This document shows, one piece after another, positions 16,930 through 24,397 of a stretch of 64,000 nt of DNA (position 1 is the stretch's first letter; each line of letters starts with the position of its first letter). A model generated the notes under the pieces. The model had not been told where the DNA came from and made no database searches. It saw nothing but the letters and a program-made list of their open reading frames with translations. Origin of the DNA: DASSUW01 sp963806395 (GTDB taxonomy: Bacteria > Actinomycetota > Thermoleophilia > Solirubrobacterales > Solirubrobacteraceae); the NCBI GenBank assembly GCA_963806395.1, contig CAWDYI010000005.1, positions 124,001-188,000 of the forward strand, given 5' to 3'. A program made the translations under genes and the position numbers.

Positions 16930-17772
16930 GTGGGCGGCGTGCGTGTGCGGGTCCCGGCGTCTTCGGCCAACCTCGGGCCAGGGTTCGACGTGCTGGCGGC
17001 GGCGCTCGCGCTGCACATGGAGCTCGAGGTCGAGGAGACCGGTCGCTTCGAGGTGCGCACGGACCTCGCGATCGCCCGCGACCGCCGGAACCTGTGCGTG
17101 CGCGGGTTCGCGGCGCTGCGCGAGCCCGACGGCGTGAGCTTCACGATCCGCTCGGAGATCCCGCTGTCGGGCGGGCTGGGGACGAGCGCGGCCGCGTACG
17201 TCGCGGGTCTGGTGGCCGCCGACGCGCTCAACGGCGGCGGCGCCGACCTGCTCACCACGGCGGCACACCTGGAAGGCCACCCGGACAACGCCGCCGCCGC
17301 GCTGCTCGGCGGCTTCGTGGTCTACGCGGACGGCGGGGCGACGCGGCTGGAGCCGCCGGCCGGGCTCGAGGCGGTGCTCGTCGTCCCGGCGCGCGCGCTG
17401 CGCACGGCGCAGGCACGCGCGGCACTCCCGCCCGACGTGCCGATGGCCGACGCGGTGTTCAACGTCGGGCACGCGAGCCTGCTCGTGCTCGGCCTCGCGC
17501 GCGGCGAGCTCGAGCTCGTGGGCCGCGGCCTCGAGGATCGCCTGCACCAGCCGCGGCGCGCGTCGCTGTACCCGCGGTCGATGGAGATCGTCGAGCGCGC
17601 GCGGGGCTTCGGAGCACTCGGCGCGACGATCTCCGGCGCGGGGCCGTCGGTGCTGGTGTGGGTGCGATCGGAGGCGGCCGCTGAGGTCGTCGCGCGTCTG
17701 GAGAGCGAGGTCGCGGGCTGGGCGCGGGTGCTGCGGCTGCCGTTCGCGGGCTCGGGTGCTGAGGTGACCTGA
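16930..17772 (+). CDS. thrB: homoserine kinase (GHMP family)
   Basis: ThrB phosphorylates homoserine for threonine synthase. The product shows the GHMP-kinase pattern: VRVPASSANLGPGFDVLAAAL at the N-terminus, the ATP loop IPLSGGLGTSAAAYVAGLVAA, and the third motif GALGATISGAGPSVLVWV. The frame is open from 16882, but GTG 16930, just after the thrC stop, gives a normal N-terminus of about 280 aa. It is the last gene of the operon and is followed by a strong hairpin. Confidence 0.94.
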   Translation: MGGVRVRVPASSANLGPGFDVLAAALALHMELEVEETGRFEVRTDLAIARDRRNLCVRGFAALREPDGVSFTIRSEIPLSGGLGTSAAAYVAGLVAADALNGGGADLLTTAAHLEGHPDNAAAALLGGFVVYADGGATRLEPPAGLEAVLVVPARALRTAQARAALPPDVPMADAVFNVGHASLLVLGLARGELELVGRGLEDRLHQPRRASLYPRSMEIVERARGFGALGATISGAGPSVLVWVRSEAAAEVVARLESEVAGWARVLRLPFAGSGAEVT

Positions 17773-17773
17773 A

Positions 17774-17797
17774 CGCCGGCGCCGCGGGGCGCCGGCG
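17774..17797 (+). terminator. GC-rich hairpin after thrB
   Basis: A 10-bp stem (CGCCGGCGCC and GGCGCCGGCG, loop GCGG) begins one base after the thrB stop codon. It is a probable terminator without a T-run, directly next to the palindromic element at 17799-17923. Confidence 0.6.
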
Positions 17798-17798
17798 A

Positions 17799-17923
17799 AC
17801 GTCAACTGCGCTGGGTGGGGAAGCCGGGTTGTTTCACCGGGGGGTGTGGCGACTTGACATCCCTATACGGGGGTCAAGTCGCCACACCCCCGATCCCGCC
17901 TCCCTTAATGCCGCAGTTGACGT
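17799..17923. repeat. palindromic intergenic element, copy 1
   Basis: The outer ends are a 12-bp perfect inverted repeat (ACGTCAACTGCG and CGCAGTTGACGT). Inside lies a 19-bp perfect hairpin (arms about 17840-17858 and 17873-17891, starting GGGGGTGTGG) with a 14-nt loop. A second element with the same ends and the same order of blocks lies at 33583-33727. Both occupy gaps between convergent genes. No open reading frame is evident. It could be a REP-like element or a bidirectional terminator. Confidence 0.75.
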
Positions 17924-17930
17924 CCCTCAG

Positions 17931-18698
17931 CTACGCCCGGATGAACACCGGCGCACCCAGCGGCACGGCCCGCATCAGCGCGCGGATGTCGTCCGTGTGC
18001 GCGCGCATGCAGCCGAGCGAAGCCGGCCGGCCGACCGTCTCCGGGTTCGGCGTGCCGTGGATCGCGAGGCGGTCGCCTCCCGGCCAGCCGGGAACCAGCT
18101 TCGTCTGGTGGCCGGAGAGCGCGACCGCGCAGCAGCCGTACGGGGAGTCGGCGCTCTGGGTGCGCAGACGGTCCGTGACCGCGAAGCGGCCGAGCGGCGT
18201 CTCGTTGCCCGCCCGGCCGACGGCCACCGGCAGGCGGCGAAGCACGCGGTCGCCGCGGCGGAGCGTGAGCCGGCGGCGCGAGCGGTCGACGTGGATCGAG
18301 ACGTCCGTGCCGCCGAGCCGTGCCGCGCGGGCGCGGATCCAGCCCGGCTCCCCGTTCTCGCGCTCGGACACGATCACCCGCAGCCAGCCGCGCCGGCGGC
18401 CGGTGACGGCGAGCACGCGGCGGGAGCCGAACTCCGTGCGTGTGCCCAGGTGCGCGAGCACGCGCCCGTCCGGGCTCGCCCGCAGCGCGATCCGCCGCAG
18501 CACCCGGGCGGTCTGCCAGCGCTTCGCCTTCGGCGCCGGCTTCGCGTCCGTCGCGGGCTCGGTCGTCGGCGCCGCCTGCTCGATCACGAAGTCGCTCCCA
18601 ACGCCGTCAGCCCCCGGCGCACGCGGCGTCGCGGCCGGCTCCGCACCGCAGCCGGCGAAGATCAGGATCGTCGCGGCGGCGAAGGGCGACGATCGCAT
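17931..18698 (-). CDS. L,D-transpeptidase (YkuD) lipoprotein
   Basis: The product begins with a lipoprotein signal (AAATILIFAGCG) and a Pro/Ala linker, continues with an SH3-like segment (RRIALRASPDGRVLAHLG, about residues 67-120), and ends in a YkuD domain. The catalytic block reads LAIHGTPNPETVGRPASLGCMRA, the conserved HGT, SxGC and Arg with Cys as nucleophile. Such enzymes form 3-3 cross-links in peptidoglycan or attach proteins to it. Its stop lies 8 nt from the palindromic element. The ParA gene upstream ends 6 nt before it, so both are probably co-transcribed. Confidence 0.88.
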   Translation of the reverse strand: MRSSPFAAATILIFAGCGAEPAATPRAPGADGVGSDFVIEQAAPTTEPATDAKPAPKAKRWQTARVLRRIALRASPDGRVLAHLGTRTEFGSRRVLAVTGRRRGWLRVIVSERENGEPGWIRARAARLGGTDVSIHVDRSRRRLTLRRGDRVLRRLPVAVGRAGNETPLGRFAVTDRLRTQSADSPYGCCAVALSGHQTKLVPGWPGGDRLAIHGTPNPETVGRPASLGCMRAHTDDIRALMRAVPLGAPVFIRA

Positions 18699-18704
18699 CG
18701 CGCC

Positions 18705-19484
18705 TCAGCTCACCAGCAGCGGCTTGAGCGCACGGCGGGCGTCACGCAGGCCGATGCGGCCGAGCACCTCGTCGGCCAGTGCCAGGTAGTCGGCACCGAG
18801 GTCGGGCCGGTGATCGAGGATCGACAGCCCTCTCTCCGCGGACTCGGCGTACGCGATCGAGGAGCGGATCACCGTGCTGAACACCTTGTCGCCGTAGTGC
18901 TCGGTCAGCTGCGAATAGGCCTCGCGCGAGTGGACCGTGCGCATGTCGGCGATGTTCATCACGACGCCCAGCCACTCGAGGTCGGGGTTGTAGAAGTCCT
19001 TCGCCTGCTCGATCACGTCGAGCGCGCCCTGCACGCCCTGCAGCGCGAAGTACTGCGCCTCCGAGGAGATCAGCGCCCAGTCGGCGGCCACCAGGCCGTT
19101 GATGGTCAGCAGCCCGAGGGCCGGCGGGCAGTCGATGAGCACGACATCGTGCTGCTTGCGGGCGTCCTTGAGCGCCTTCCGCAGCACCAGCTCGCGACCC
19201 ATCTTGCCCGACAGCGAGCGCTCCACCTCGGCGAGGATCGGCGTGGCGGGCACGATGCCGTCGTGTACGGCGGCCTTCGCCTTGGCGTCGCCCACCAGCA
19301 CATCGGCGATCGTTGGCGTCGCGTCAGGCGGTACGTCGAAGTAGTCCGACAGGTTGCCCTGCGGATCGAGGTCGATGGCGAGGACGTCCAGGCCGACGCG
19401 CCGCAGCACGTCGGAGAGGGTCCTCACGGTGGTTGTCTTGCCCGTGCCGCCCTTGAGCGACAGGACCGCGATCGTCTCGGCCAT
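18705..19484 (-). CDS. ParA/Soj-family ATPase
   Basis: This 259-aa protein is a deviant Walker ATPase of the ParA family: KGGTGKTTTVRTL (residues 11-23), DLDPQGNLSDYF, VVLIDCPPALGLL, and EAQYFALQGVQGALDVI. ParA proteins move chromosomes or position protein clusters in the cell. No parB lies beside it; its neighbours are an FHA protein and an L,D-transpeptidase, so a role in placing an envelope complex is as likely as chromosome partition. Start ATG 19484 is the only good one. Confidence 0.88.
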   Translation of the reverse strand: MAETIAVLSLKGGTGKTTTVRTLSDVLRRVGLDVLAIDLDPQGNLSDYFDVPPDATPTIADVLVGDAKAKAAVHDGIVPATPILAEVERSLSGKMGRELVLRKALKDARKQHDVVLIDCPPALGLLTINGLVAADWALISSEAQYFALQGVQGALDVIEQAKDFYNPDLEWLGVVMNIADMRTVHSREAYSQLTEHYGDKVFSTVIRSSIAYAESAERGLSILDHRPDLGADYLALADEVLGRIGLRDARRALKPLLVS

Positions 19485-19501
19485 TGAGGGCGAGCACGAT
19501 A

Positions 19502-19519
19502 CCGCCCGCCGACGGGCGG
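19502..19519 (-). terminator. hairpin after the FHA gene
   Basis: A 7-bp stem (CCGCCCG and CGGGCGG, 4-nt loop) lies 6 nt beyond the FHA stop codon and upstream of the ParA start. It may end the FHA transcript or only weaken read-through into parA. Confidence 0.45.
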
Positions 19520-19524
19520 CTTCG

Positions 19525-20001
19525 CTACTCGGTTGTTGCCGCGGGGGAGGCCGCGAGCCCGGCGGCGACCGTCGCGGTGTCCATGTAGAACAGCGTGTGG
19601 CGCCCGACCGTGATCTCGTCGCCGTCGGCCAGCGGGCTCCACTCGACGCGGCGCCCGTTGACGTAGATGCCGTTCAGGGAGCGGTCGTCGAGCACCCGCG
19701 CACCCTCGGCCTGGTTGACCACGAGGGCGTGACGGCGGGACACCGTCGCATCGTCGAACCGCACGTCGGCCGTCAGGGAGCGCCCGATCCGCGTCCACTC
19801 GCGCGAGATCGCGACGACGACGTGCCGGCCGCTCTCCTCGTAGGCGAGGTACTTGCCCGGCACGGTCAGTCCTGCGCGCGCGTCCTCGACCCAGCCGGGA
19901 CGCTCGCGGCGCACGGCGTCGTCTACCACGGGCACCGAGTCCTGGGGGACTCCGGGAAGGGTTCCGGTGTTCTGTACGGGGTCGGTCGAGCGCTCTTCCA
20001 T
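19525..20001 (-). CDS. FHA domain protein
   Basis: FHA domains bind phosphothreonine peptides made by Ser/Thr kinases. The C-terminal part (about residues 60-150) shows the canonical WTRIGRSLTADVRFDDATVSRRHALVV with the conserved GR, S and SRRH residues, followed by LDDRSLNGIYVNGRRV (N-G-x-x-V-N-G). The N-terminal 55 residues are Pro/Asp-rich and probably disordered. ATG 20001 is chosen because GGAAGGCGG precedes it; the frame is open to 20034. It is the first gene of the group transcribed toward parA. Confidence 0.85.
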   Translation of the reverse strand: MEERSTDPVQNTGTLPGVPQDSVPVVDDAVRRERPGWVEDARAGLTVPGKYLAYEESGRHVVVAISREWTRIGRSLTADVRFDDATVSRRHALVVNQAEGARVLDDRSLNGIYVNGRRVEWSPLADGDEITVGRHTLFYMDTATVAAGLAASPAATTE

Positions 20002-20135
20002 GGGTCCGCCTTCCGATCTTAGGGACCGGGTCAATGGGAGGGGTCCGGGTCCCCGCGGCGAAACGGCTTCAAACCATGCTCGCCCTTACCCGCCATCGGA
20101 ACCCCCTGCTGGAGATATCCCTCCTCCGCCATAGC

Positions 20136-20336
20136 GTGGGTGCCCTCAGCGCCCGTCGCCACGGCTGTGTTCACTGCCATCGTACTCCCCTCGTCGGCGA
20201 GGTCGTGCATATTTATGAGGATCGGCTGGTCTGCGAGCTCTGCCGGCCGCTGCACCGCGAAGCGCCGGGCCGCTCCGAGGCCGTGCGCTCGCCGGAGCAC
20301 GACCGCGCCGTCAGGGCACGCCCGCGCGCAGCGTGA
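20136..20336 (+). CDS. small zinc-ribbon-like protein
   Basis: This small protein (66 aa from GTG 20136) has two CxxC pairs, CVHCHRTPLVGEVVHIYEDRLVCELCRPL, which should bind one zinc ion. The tail APGRSEAVRSPEHDRAVRA is charged and conserved-looking. Similar short proteins occur in related actinobacteria, but I know no function. The frame is open upstream to 20034, with an ATG at 20076, so a longer product is possible. Its stop overlaps GTG 20333 in the next reading frame by 4 nt. Confidence 0.62.
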   Translation: MGALSARRHGCVHCHRTPLVGEVVHIYEDRLVCELCRPLHREAPGRSEAVRSPEHDRAVRARPRAA

Positions 20337-20368
20337 GCCGCGGCGCGGCCACTATGCTTGCGGCCGCC

Positions 20369-20866
20369 GTGGACCCCGTCAGCGTCACCGTCACGATCGA
20401 CCGTCCACGCGACGAGGTGTTCGCGTACCTCGTGGACGTCGCGAACCATTCCGAGTTCAGCGACCACTACCTGAAGGACTGGCACCTGACGCGGGTCGAC
20501 TCGGTCGGCCGCGGGGCGGGAGCGCGCTTCCGCGTCGATGCGCCGCTGCAGCGCTTCGGCTGGGCGGACTTCACGCTCGTCGAGGTCGAGCGCCCGCACC
20601 GGATCGTCGCCGTCGGTCGCGGCGGCAAGTTCAACCGCATCAAGACGACCGCGATCTGGACGCTGAACGCCGGCCCCGGGTCGGGCACGACGGTCGAGTA
20701 CATGGTCGAGTCCGAACCCGCGATGCCGACCGACAAGCTGATGGAGACCATCAGCGGCCAGCGCGGGTGGTTCAAGCGCAAGACCCGCAAGGCCATGCGC
20801 CGCCTGCAGTCGATCCTCGAGGAGAACGAGGACCGTGGCGCGCGCACGACAGTCGCCGGCCTCTAG
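20369..20866 (+). CDS. SRPBCC family protein
   Basis: The product has the START-like/polyketide-cyclase fold: VSVTVTIDRPRDEVFAYLVDVANHSEFSDHY opens with a beta strand and the helix that packs on the ligand cavity, and the KRKTRKAMRRLQSILEEN helix closes the fold. It may bind a lipid or other hydrophobic ligand. A TATGCT -10 box (20353-20358) lies 10 nt before GTG 20369, so I choose this start; GTG 20333 overlapping the previous stop and ATG 20354 are alternatives. The TAG stop overlaps the -10 box of the next gene. Confidence 0.78.
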   Translation: MDPVSVTVTIDRPRDEVFAYLVDVANHSEFSDHYLKDWHLTRVDSVGRGAGARFRVDAPLQRFGWADFTLVEVERPHRIVAVGRGGKFNRIKTTAIWTLNAGPGSGTTVEYMVESEPAMPTDKLMETISGQRGWFKRKTRKAMRRLQSILEENEDRGARTTVAGL

Positions 20867-20878
20867 AATTCGCGCCCG

Positions 20879-21427
20879 ATGACCCGCCTCGTCCTGGCCC
20901 TCGCCATCCTCGCGGCAATAGTCGCCGGCTGCGGCAAGGAGGAAGGGCGGACGGTCGCCGAGACCGAGGGCGTCTACCTCGACATCGACGGCCTGAAGTA
21001 CCAGATCCAGATGTCGCGGTACATGAATCCGGCCGACGTCGAGGACTCGCAGTACCTGATCGGTGTGCCCGAGGAGTCCGTGGAGCCGGCCGCCGACGAG
21101 ACGCTGTTCGGCGTCTGGGTCCGGGTCCAGAACGTCGGGGACGAAGCGCGCCCGGCGGCGGACATGTGGGAGATCCACGACACCCAGGAGCAGGTGTACG
21201 AGCCGATCGAGATCGACACGGACATCAACCCGTTCGCCTTCGAGCCGATCGAAGTGCCGCCGAACACCGTCCTGCCGCTGGCCACGTCAGCCGCCGGCCA
21301 GGGCCCGACCCAGGGCCTGCTGCTGTTGTTCAAGCTCAAGACCGACTCGCTCCAGAACCGTCCGCTCGAGCTGAAGTTCTCGACCGGTCCGGACGGCACG
21401 ACCGGCACGTACGACCTCGACGTCTAG
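20879..21427 (+). CDS. lipoprotein of unknown function
   Basis: The 182-aa product carries a lipobox (ILAAIVAGCGK) and a predicted beta-sandwich exodomain: LFGVWVRVQNVGDEARPA and WEIHDTQEQVYEPIEI resemble DUF4352-like telokin folds, seen in extracellular lipoproteins. TAGAAT (20864-20869) 9 nt before ATG 20879 marks a likely leaderless promoter. The gene runs toward, and stops 2 nt before, the convergent PBP gene. Confidence 0.7.
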   Translation: MTRLVLALAILAAIVAGCGKEEGRTVAETEGVYLDIDGLKYQIQMSRYMNPADVEDSQYLIGVPEESVEPAADETLFGVWVRVQNVGDEARPAADMWEIHDTQEQVYEPIEIDTDINPFAFEPIEVPPNTVLPLATSAAGQGPTQGLLLLFKLKTDSLQNRPLELKFSTGPDGTTGTYDLDV

Positions 21428-21429
21428 TC

Positions 21430-23151
21430 CTACCCGCCGCGGACGGCGGCCTCGATCACCTGCCGCGCCACCGGCGCGGCCATCTCGCCGCCGGCGCCCT
21501 GGGCGATCAGCAGCACGCACACGGCGATGCGCGGATTGCCGTACGGAGCGAGCGCGGCGAACCATGCGTCGGTGTCGGTCGGGTCGTCCTCGGGCGGCGG
21601 CGGCTGGCTCGGATCGTCGGAGGGCACCGGGTCCTCGCTGACCGTCGAGCGCAGCTCCGCGGTCCCGGTCTTGCCGGCGACCTTGACGTCGGGCATCGCC
21701 GCGCCGACGCCGGTGCCCCCGGTCACCACGGCGCGCATCGAGCGCAACACGTAGCGGGCGACGTCCGCCGGCACGGCGCGCGAGAGCTCGCTCGACTCGC
21801 CCTTGAGCAGCGTCGGCCGCATGCGGCGCCCCTCCTCGCCGATCGCGGCTGCCACGAGCGCCATCTGCAGCGGCGTCGTGAGCACCTTGCCCTGGCCGAT
21901 CGCGGTCGAACCGACGGCGAGGTCGTCGCCGATCTCGGCCGCCGCCGGGATCGTCGAGCGCGCCGCGCCCGCGAGCGCCGGCTCCTCGTTGAAGCCGAAG
22001 CGCTCGGCGGCGGCGACCAGGCGCTCGGCGCCCAGCTCCGCGCCCATCGGCGCGAACACCGAGTTGCAGGAGTGCGCGAACGACTCGATCAGCCTGCCGC
22101 CGCAGGACTCGCCGTGGGCGTTCTCGAGCTCGACGCCCTCGAGCGTCGCCGACGTCTGCACCGGGAAGCGCTCGCCGCGCTTGACGACGCCCGCCTCGAG
22201 CGCTCCCGCCAGCGTGATGATCTTGAACACCGACCCCGGCGGCTGGGGTGCGGAGAACGCGACGCCGGCGAGCGCCAGCACCTCGCCGTTGCGCGGCCGC
22301 ACCGCCGCGATCCCCCCGTAACGGCCGGCGAGCGCCTCCACGGCGGCGCGCTGGATCTTCGGATCGATCGTGGTGCGGACGCTGCGTCCCGGCCGGGGCG
22401 TCGTCGACGCCAGCACGCGCGTCCCGGCCAGCAACTGGCCGCCGGGCGTGCCGGCGAGCCGCGAGTCGAACTGGCGCTCGAGGCCGGTGAGCCCGACCGG
22501 CGCGCCGTCGGGAACACCCTGGGCGGCCAGCTCCTCGGCGCGCTCGGGCGGTGCCGGGCCGACGCGGCCGGCGATCTCGGACGCGAGCGCGTCGAGGTCT
22601 GATAGCCGCTCCTCGCCGTACGCGATCCGCGTCCCGTCGCGCGCCCGGATCGTCGCGCGCTCGGGCAGTCGGGTGGTGCGGCCGAGCTCCTCGCCCGGCC
22701 GCAGCCCGCCGAACACCAGGTTCGGCTGCCACGCCACCGCCGGCTGCCCGTCCTCGCGCTCCGAGAGCGGGAGCGTCACGCTCGTCCGGAGGTCGCCGAA
22801 GATGCGCGTGCGCACGTCGATCGGCACGGTGATCGTGTCCTCGCGCGCCTTCTGCGGCCGCGACCCGCGCAGCCGCGTGGCGGTTGCGGTCGCCTCCGCG
22901 CGCCGGTGCGCGCGGGCGAAGCGCCGGAGCGGCCACTGCTCGCGCGCCTCCGGCGTGAGCATCGCGTGCATCGACGCGTAGTCGCCACGCTCCCACGCCG
23001 CGACGTAGCGAACCGCAAGCCGTCGCTCGGACGGCTCGTGGCGGCCGCCGGCCACGAGGCCGCCCGCGAACGCCCCGGCAGCCAGCACCAGCAGCGGGAT
23101 GAGGCGGCGCAACCTCGTGCGGCGCAAGGGCGAGGGGCGGGGCTCGGCCAT
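21430..23151 (-). CDS. class B penicillin-binding protein (transpeptidase)
   Basis: This is a peptidoglycan D,D-transpeptidase. After one N-terminal membrane helix (LIPLLVLAAGAFAGGLVAGG) comes an NTF2-like MecA_N-type domain (VRYVAAWERGDYASMHAML), a dimerisation domain, and the transpeptidase domain with all three motifs: PPGSVFKI (SxxK), AHSCNSVF (SxN) and AGKTGTAEL (KTG). It resembles the PBP2a/PbpA group. A Pro/Asp loop (EDPVPSDDPSQPPPPEDD) interrupts the C-terminal part. ATG 23151 fits; the open frame continues to 23298 without support. Confidence 0.9.
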   Translation of the reverse strand: MAEPRPSPLRRTRLRRLIPLLVLAAGAFAGGLVAGGRHEPSERRLAVRYVAAWERGDYASMHAMLTPEAREQWPLRRFARAHRRAEATATATRLRGSRPQKAREDTITVPIDVRTRIFGDLRTSVTLPLSEREDGQPAVAWQPNLVFGGLRPGEELGRTTRLPERATIRARDGTRIAYGEERLSDLDALASEIAGRVGPAPPERAEELAAQGVPDGAPVGLTGLERQFDSRLAGTPGGQLLAGTRVLASTTPRPGRSVRTTIDPKIQRAAVEALAGRYGGIAAVRPRNGEVLALAGVAFSAPQPPGSVFKIITLAGALEAGVVKRGERFPVQTSATLEGVELENAHGESCGGRLIESFAHSCNSVFAPMGAELGAERLVAAAERFGFNEEPALAGAARSTIPAAAEIGDDLAVGSTAIGQGKVLTTPLQMALVAAAIGEEGRRMRPTLLKGESSELSRAVPADVARYVLRSMRAVVTGGTGVGAAMPDVKVAGKTGTAELRSTVSEDPVPSDDPSQPPPPEDDPTDTDAWFAALAPYGNPRIAVCVLLIAQGAGGEMAAPVARQVIEAAVRGG

Positions 23152-23232
23152 GGGGCGCAACCCCAAGGGTAGGAGCCCGTGCGGCGCGCTCCGGCGGGCG
23201 TGGCGCGCCGCCGGGGTAGGCTCGGTCATGGA

Positions 23233-24372
23233 TTGACAGGCATCGACTGGGTGATCGTCGGCGCGGTGGTGCTCCTCGCGCTCTTTGGCTGGGCGCAAGG
23301 GTTCATCTCGGGGGCCCTCGCTCTGGCGGGCTTCGCCGTGGGTGCTTGGCTCGGGACGCGGCTCGCGCCGCTGGTGCTGGGGGACGGGAGCGAGTCGACC
23401 TGGGCGCCCGCCTTCGCCCTCGCCGGCGCGATCGTCGCGGGCGGCGTGCTCGCGGCCAGCTTCGAGGGGATCGGTGCGCGGCTGCGCGCCAAGCTTCGCT
23501 CGCCCGCCTTCGCGGCGATCGACGGTGTCCTGGGAGCGGCGCTCACCGCGTGCGTCGGTCTGCTGATCGCGTGGGTGCTCGGGGCCGTGGGCCTACGCGC
23601 CGGGCCCGACATCCGGCGCGACGTGCAGCGCTCGGCGATCCTCCAGCGGCTGAATGCGGTCCTGCCGCCGACCGGGCCGCTGCTCAACACGCTCCGGGCG
23701 CTCGACCCGTTCCCGCAGATCGACGGCCCGCAGGCGAACGTGCCGGCCCCGCGCGCTGCGATCGCTCGCGACCCGCAGGTGGCCGAGGCCCGGCGGAGCG
23801 TCGTGAAGATCCTCGGTACCGCGTGCGGCGTCGGCGTCGAGGGCTCGGGCTGGGTCGCGGCCGACGGGATCGTCGTGACGAACGCGCACGTGGTGGCCGG
23901 GCAGGACGACACGCACGTGCTGCCCAGCGGCGCCGAGCCGGGCCTGGATGCGCAGGCGATCGCCTTCGATCCGCGCAACGACATCGCCGTCCTGCGCGTA
24001 TCCGGTCTCGACGCGCCGGCGCTGGACATCGCGCGCGACCCGCGCTCCGGCACGTCGGCGGCGATCCTCGGGTTCCCGCTCAACGGGCCGTACGACGTGC
24101 GCCCGGGCCGGGTCGGCCAGACCCGCGAGGTCGTGACCCAGGACGCGTACGGGCGGGGGCCGGTGCGCCGGTCGATCGTCTCGCTGCGCGGCGCCGTGCG
24201 GTCGGGCAACTCAGGCGGGCCGATGGTGGACGGCTCCGGCCGGGTGGTGACGACGATCTTCGCGGCGACGACCAGCGGCCCGCGCGGTGGCTACGGGGTC
24301 CCGAACGCGGTGGTGCGGGAGACCCTCGCGGGCGCGCGCGACACGGTTTCGACCGGTCCTTGCGGCGGCTGA
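23233..24372 (+). CDS. MarP-like membrane serine protease (CvpA domain plus trypsin-like domain)
   Basis: The N-terminal half has four membrane helices of the colicin V production (CvpA) type (DWVIVGAVVLLALFGWAQGF onward), followed by a periplasmic trypsin-like protease with the triad His in VVTNAHVVAG, Asp in RNDIAVLRV, and Ser in RSGNSGGPMVD. This order is that of mycobacterial MarP, a protease for acid and oxidative stress survival. TTG 23233 lies 10 nt after a TAGGCT -10 box and matches the expected N-terminus (LTGIDW); an ATG at 23228 leads to an immediate stop. The last residues include two cysteines. Confidence 0.86.
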   Translation: MTGIDWVIVGAVVLLALFGWAQGFISGALALAGFAVGAWLGTRLAPLVLGDGSESTWAPAFALAGAIVAGGVLAASFEGIGARLRAKLRSPAFAAIDGVLGAALTACVGLLIAWVLGAVGLRAGPDIRRDVQRSAILQRLNAVLPPTGPLLNTLRALDPFPQIDGPQANVPAPRAAIARDPQVAEARRSVVKILGTACGVGVEGSGWVAADGIVVTNAHVVAGQDDTHVLPSGAEPGLDAQAIAFDPRNDIAVLRVSGLDAPALDIARDPRSGTSAAILGFPLNGPYDVRPGRVGQTREVVTQDAYGRGPVRRSIVSLRGAVRSGNSGGPMVDGSGRVVTTIFAATTSGPRGGYGVPNAVVRETLAGARDTVSTGPCGG

Positions 24373-24397
24373 GGCAGCCGCTACCCTCGACCAACCA

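Noticed and set aside
20031..20300. Minus-strand frame of 89 codons
   Set aside because: It overlaps the plus-strand zinc-ribbon gene with its two CxxC pairs; the latter explains the sequence better.
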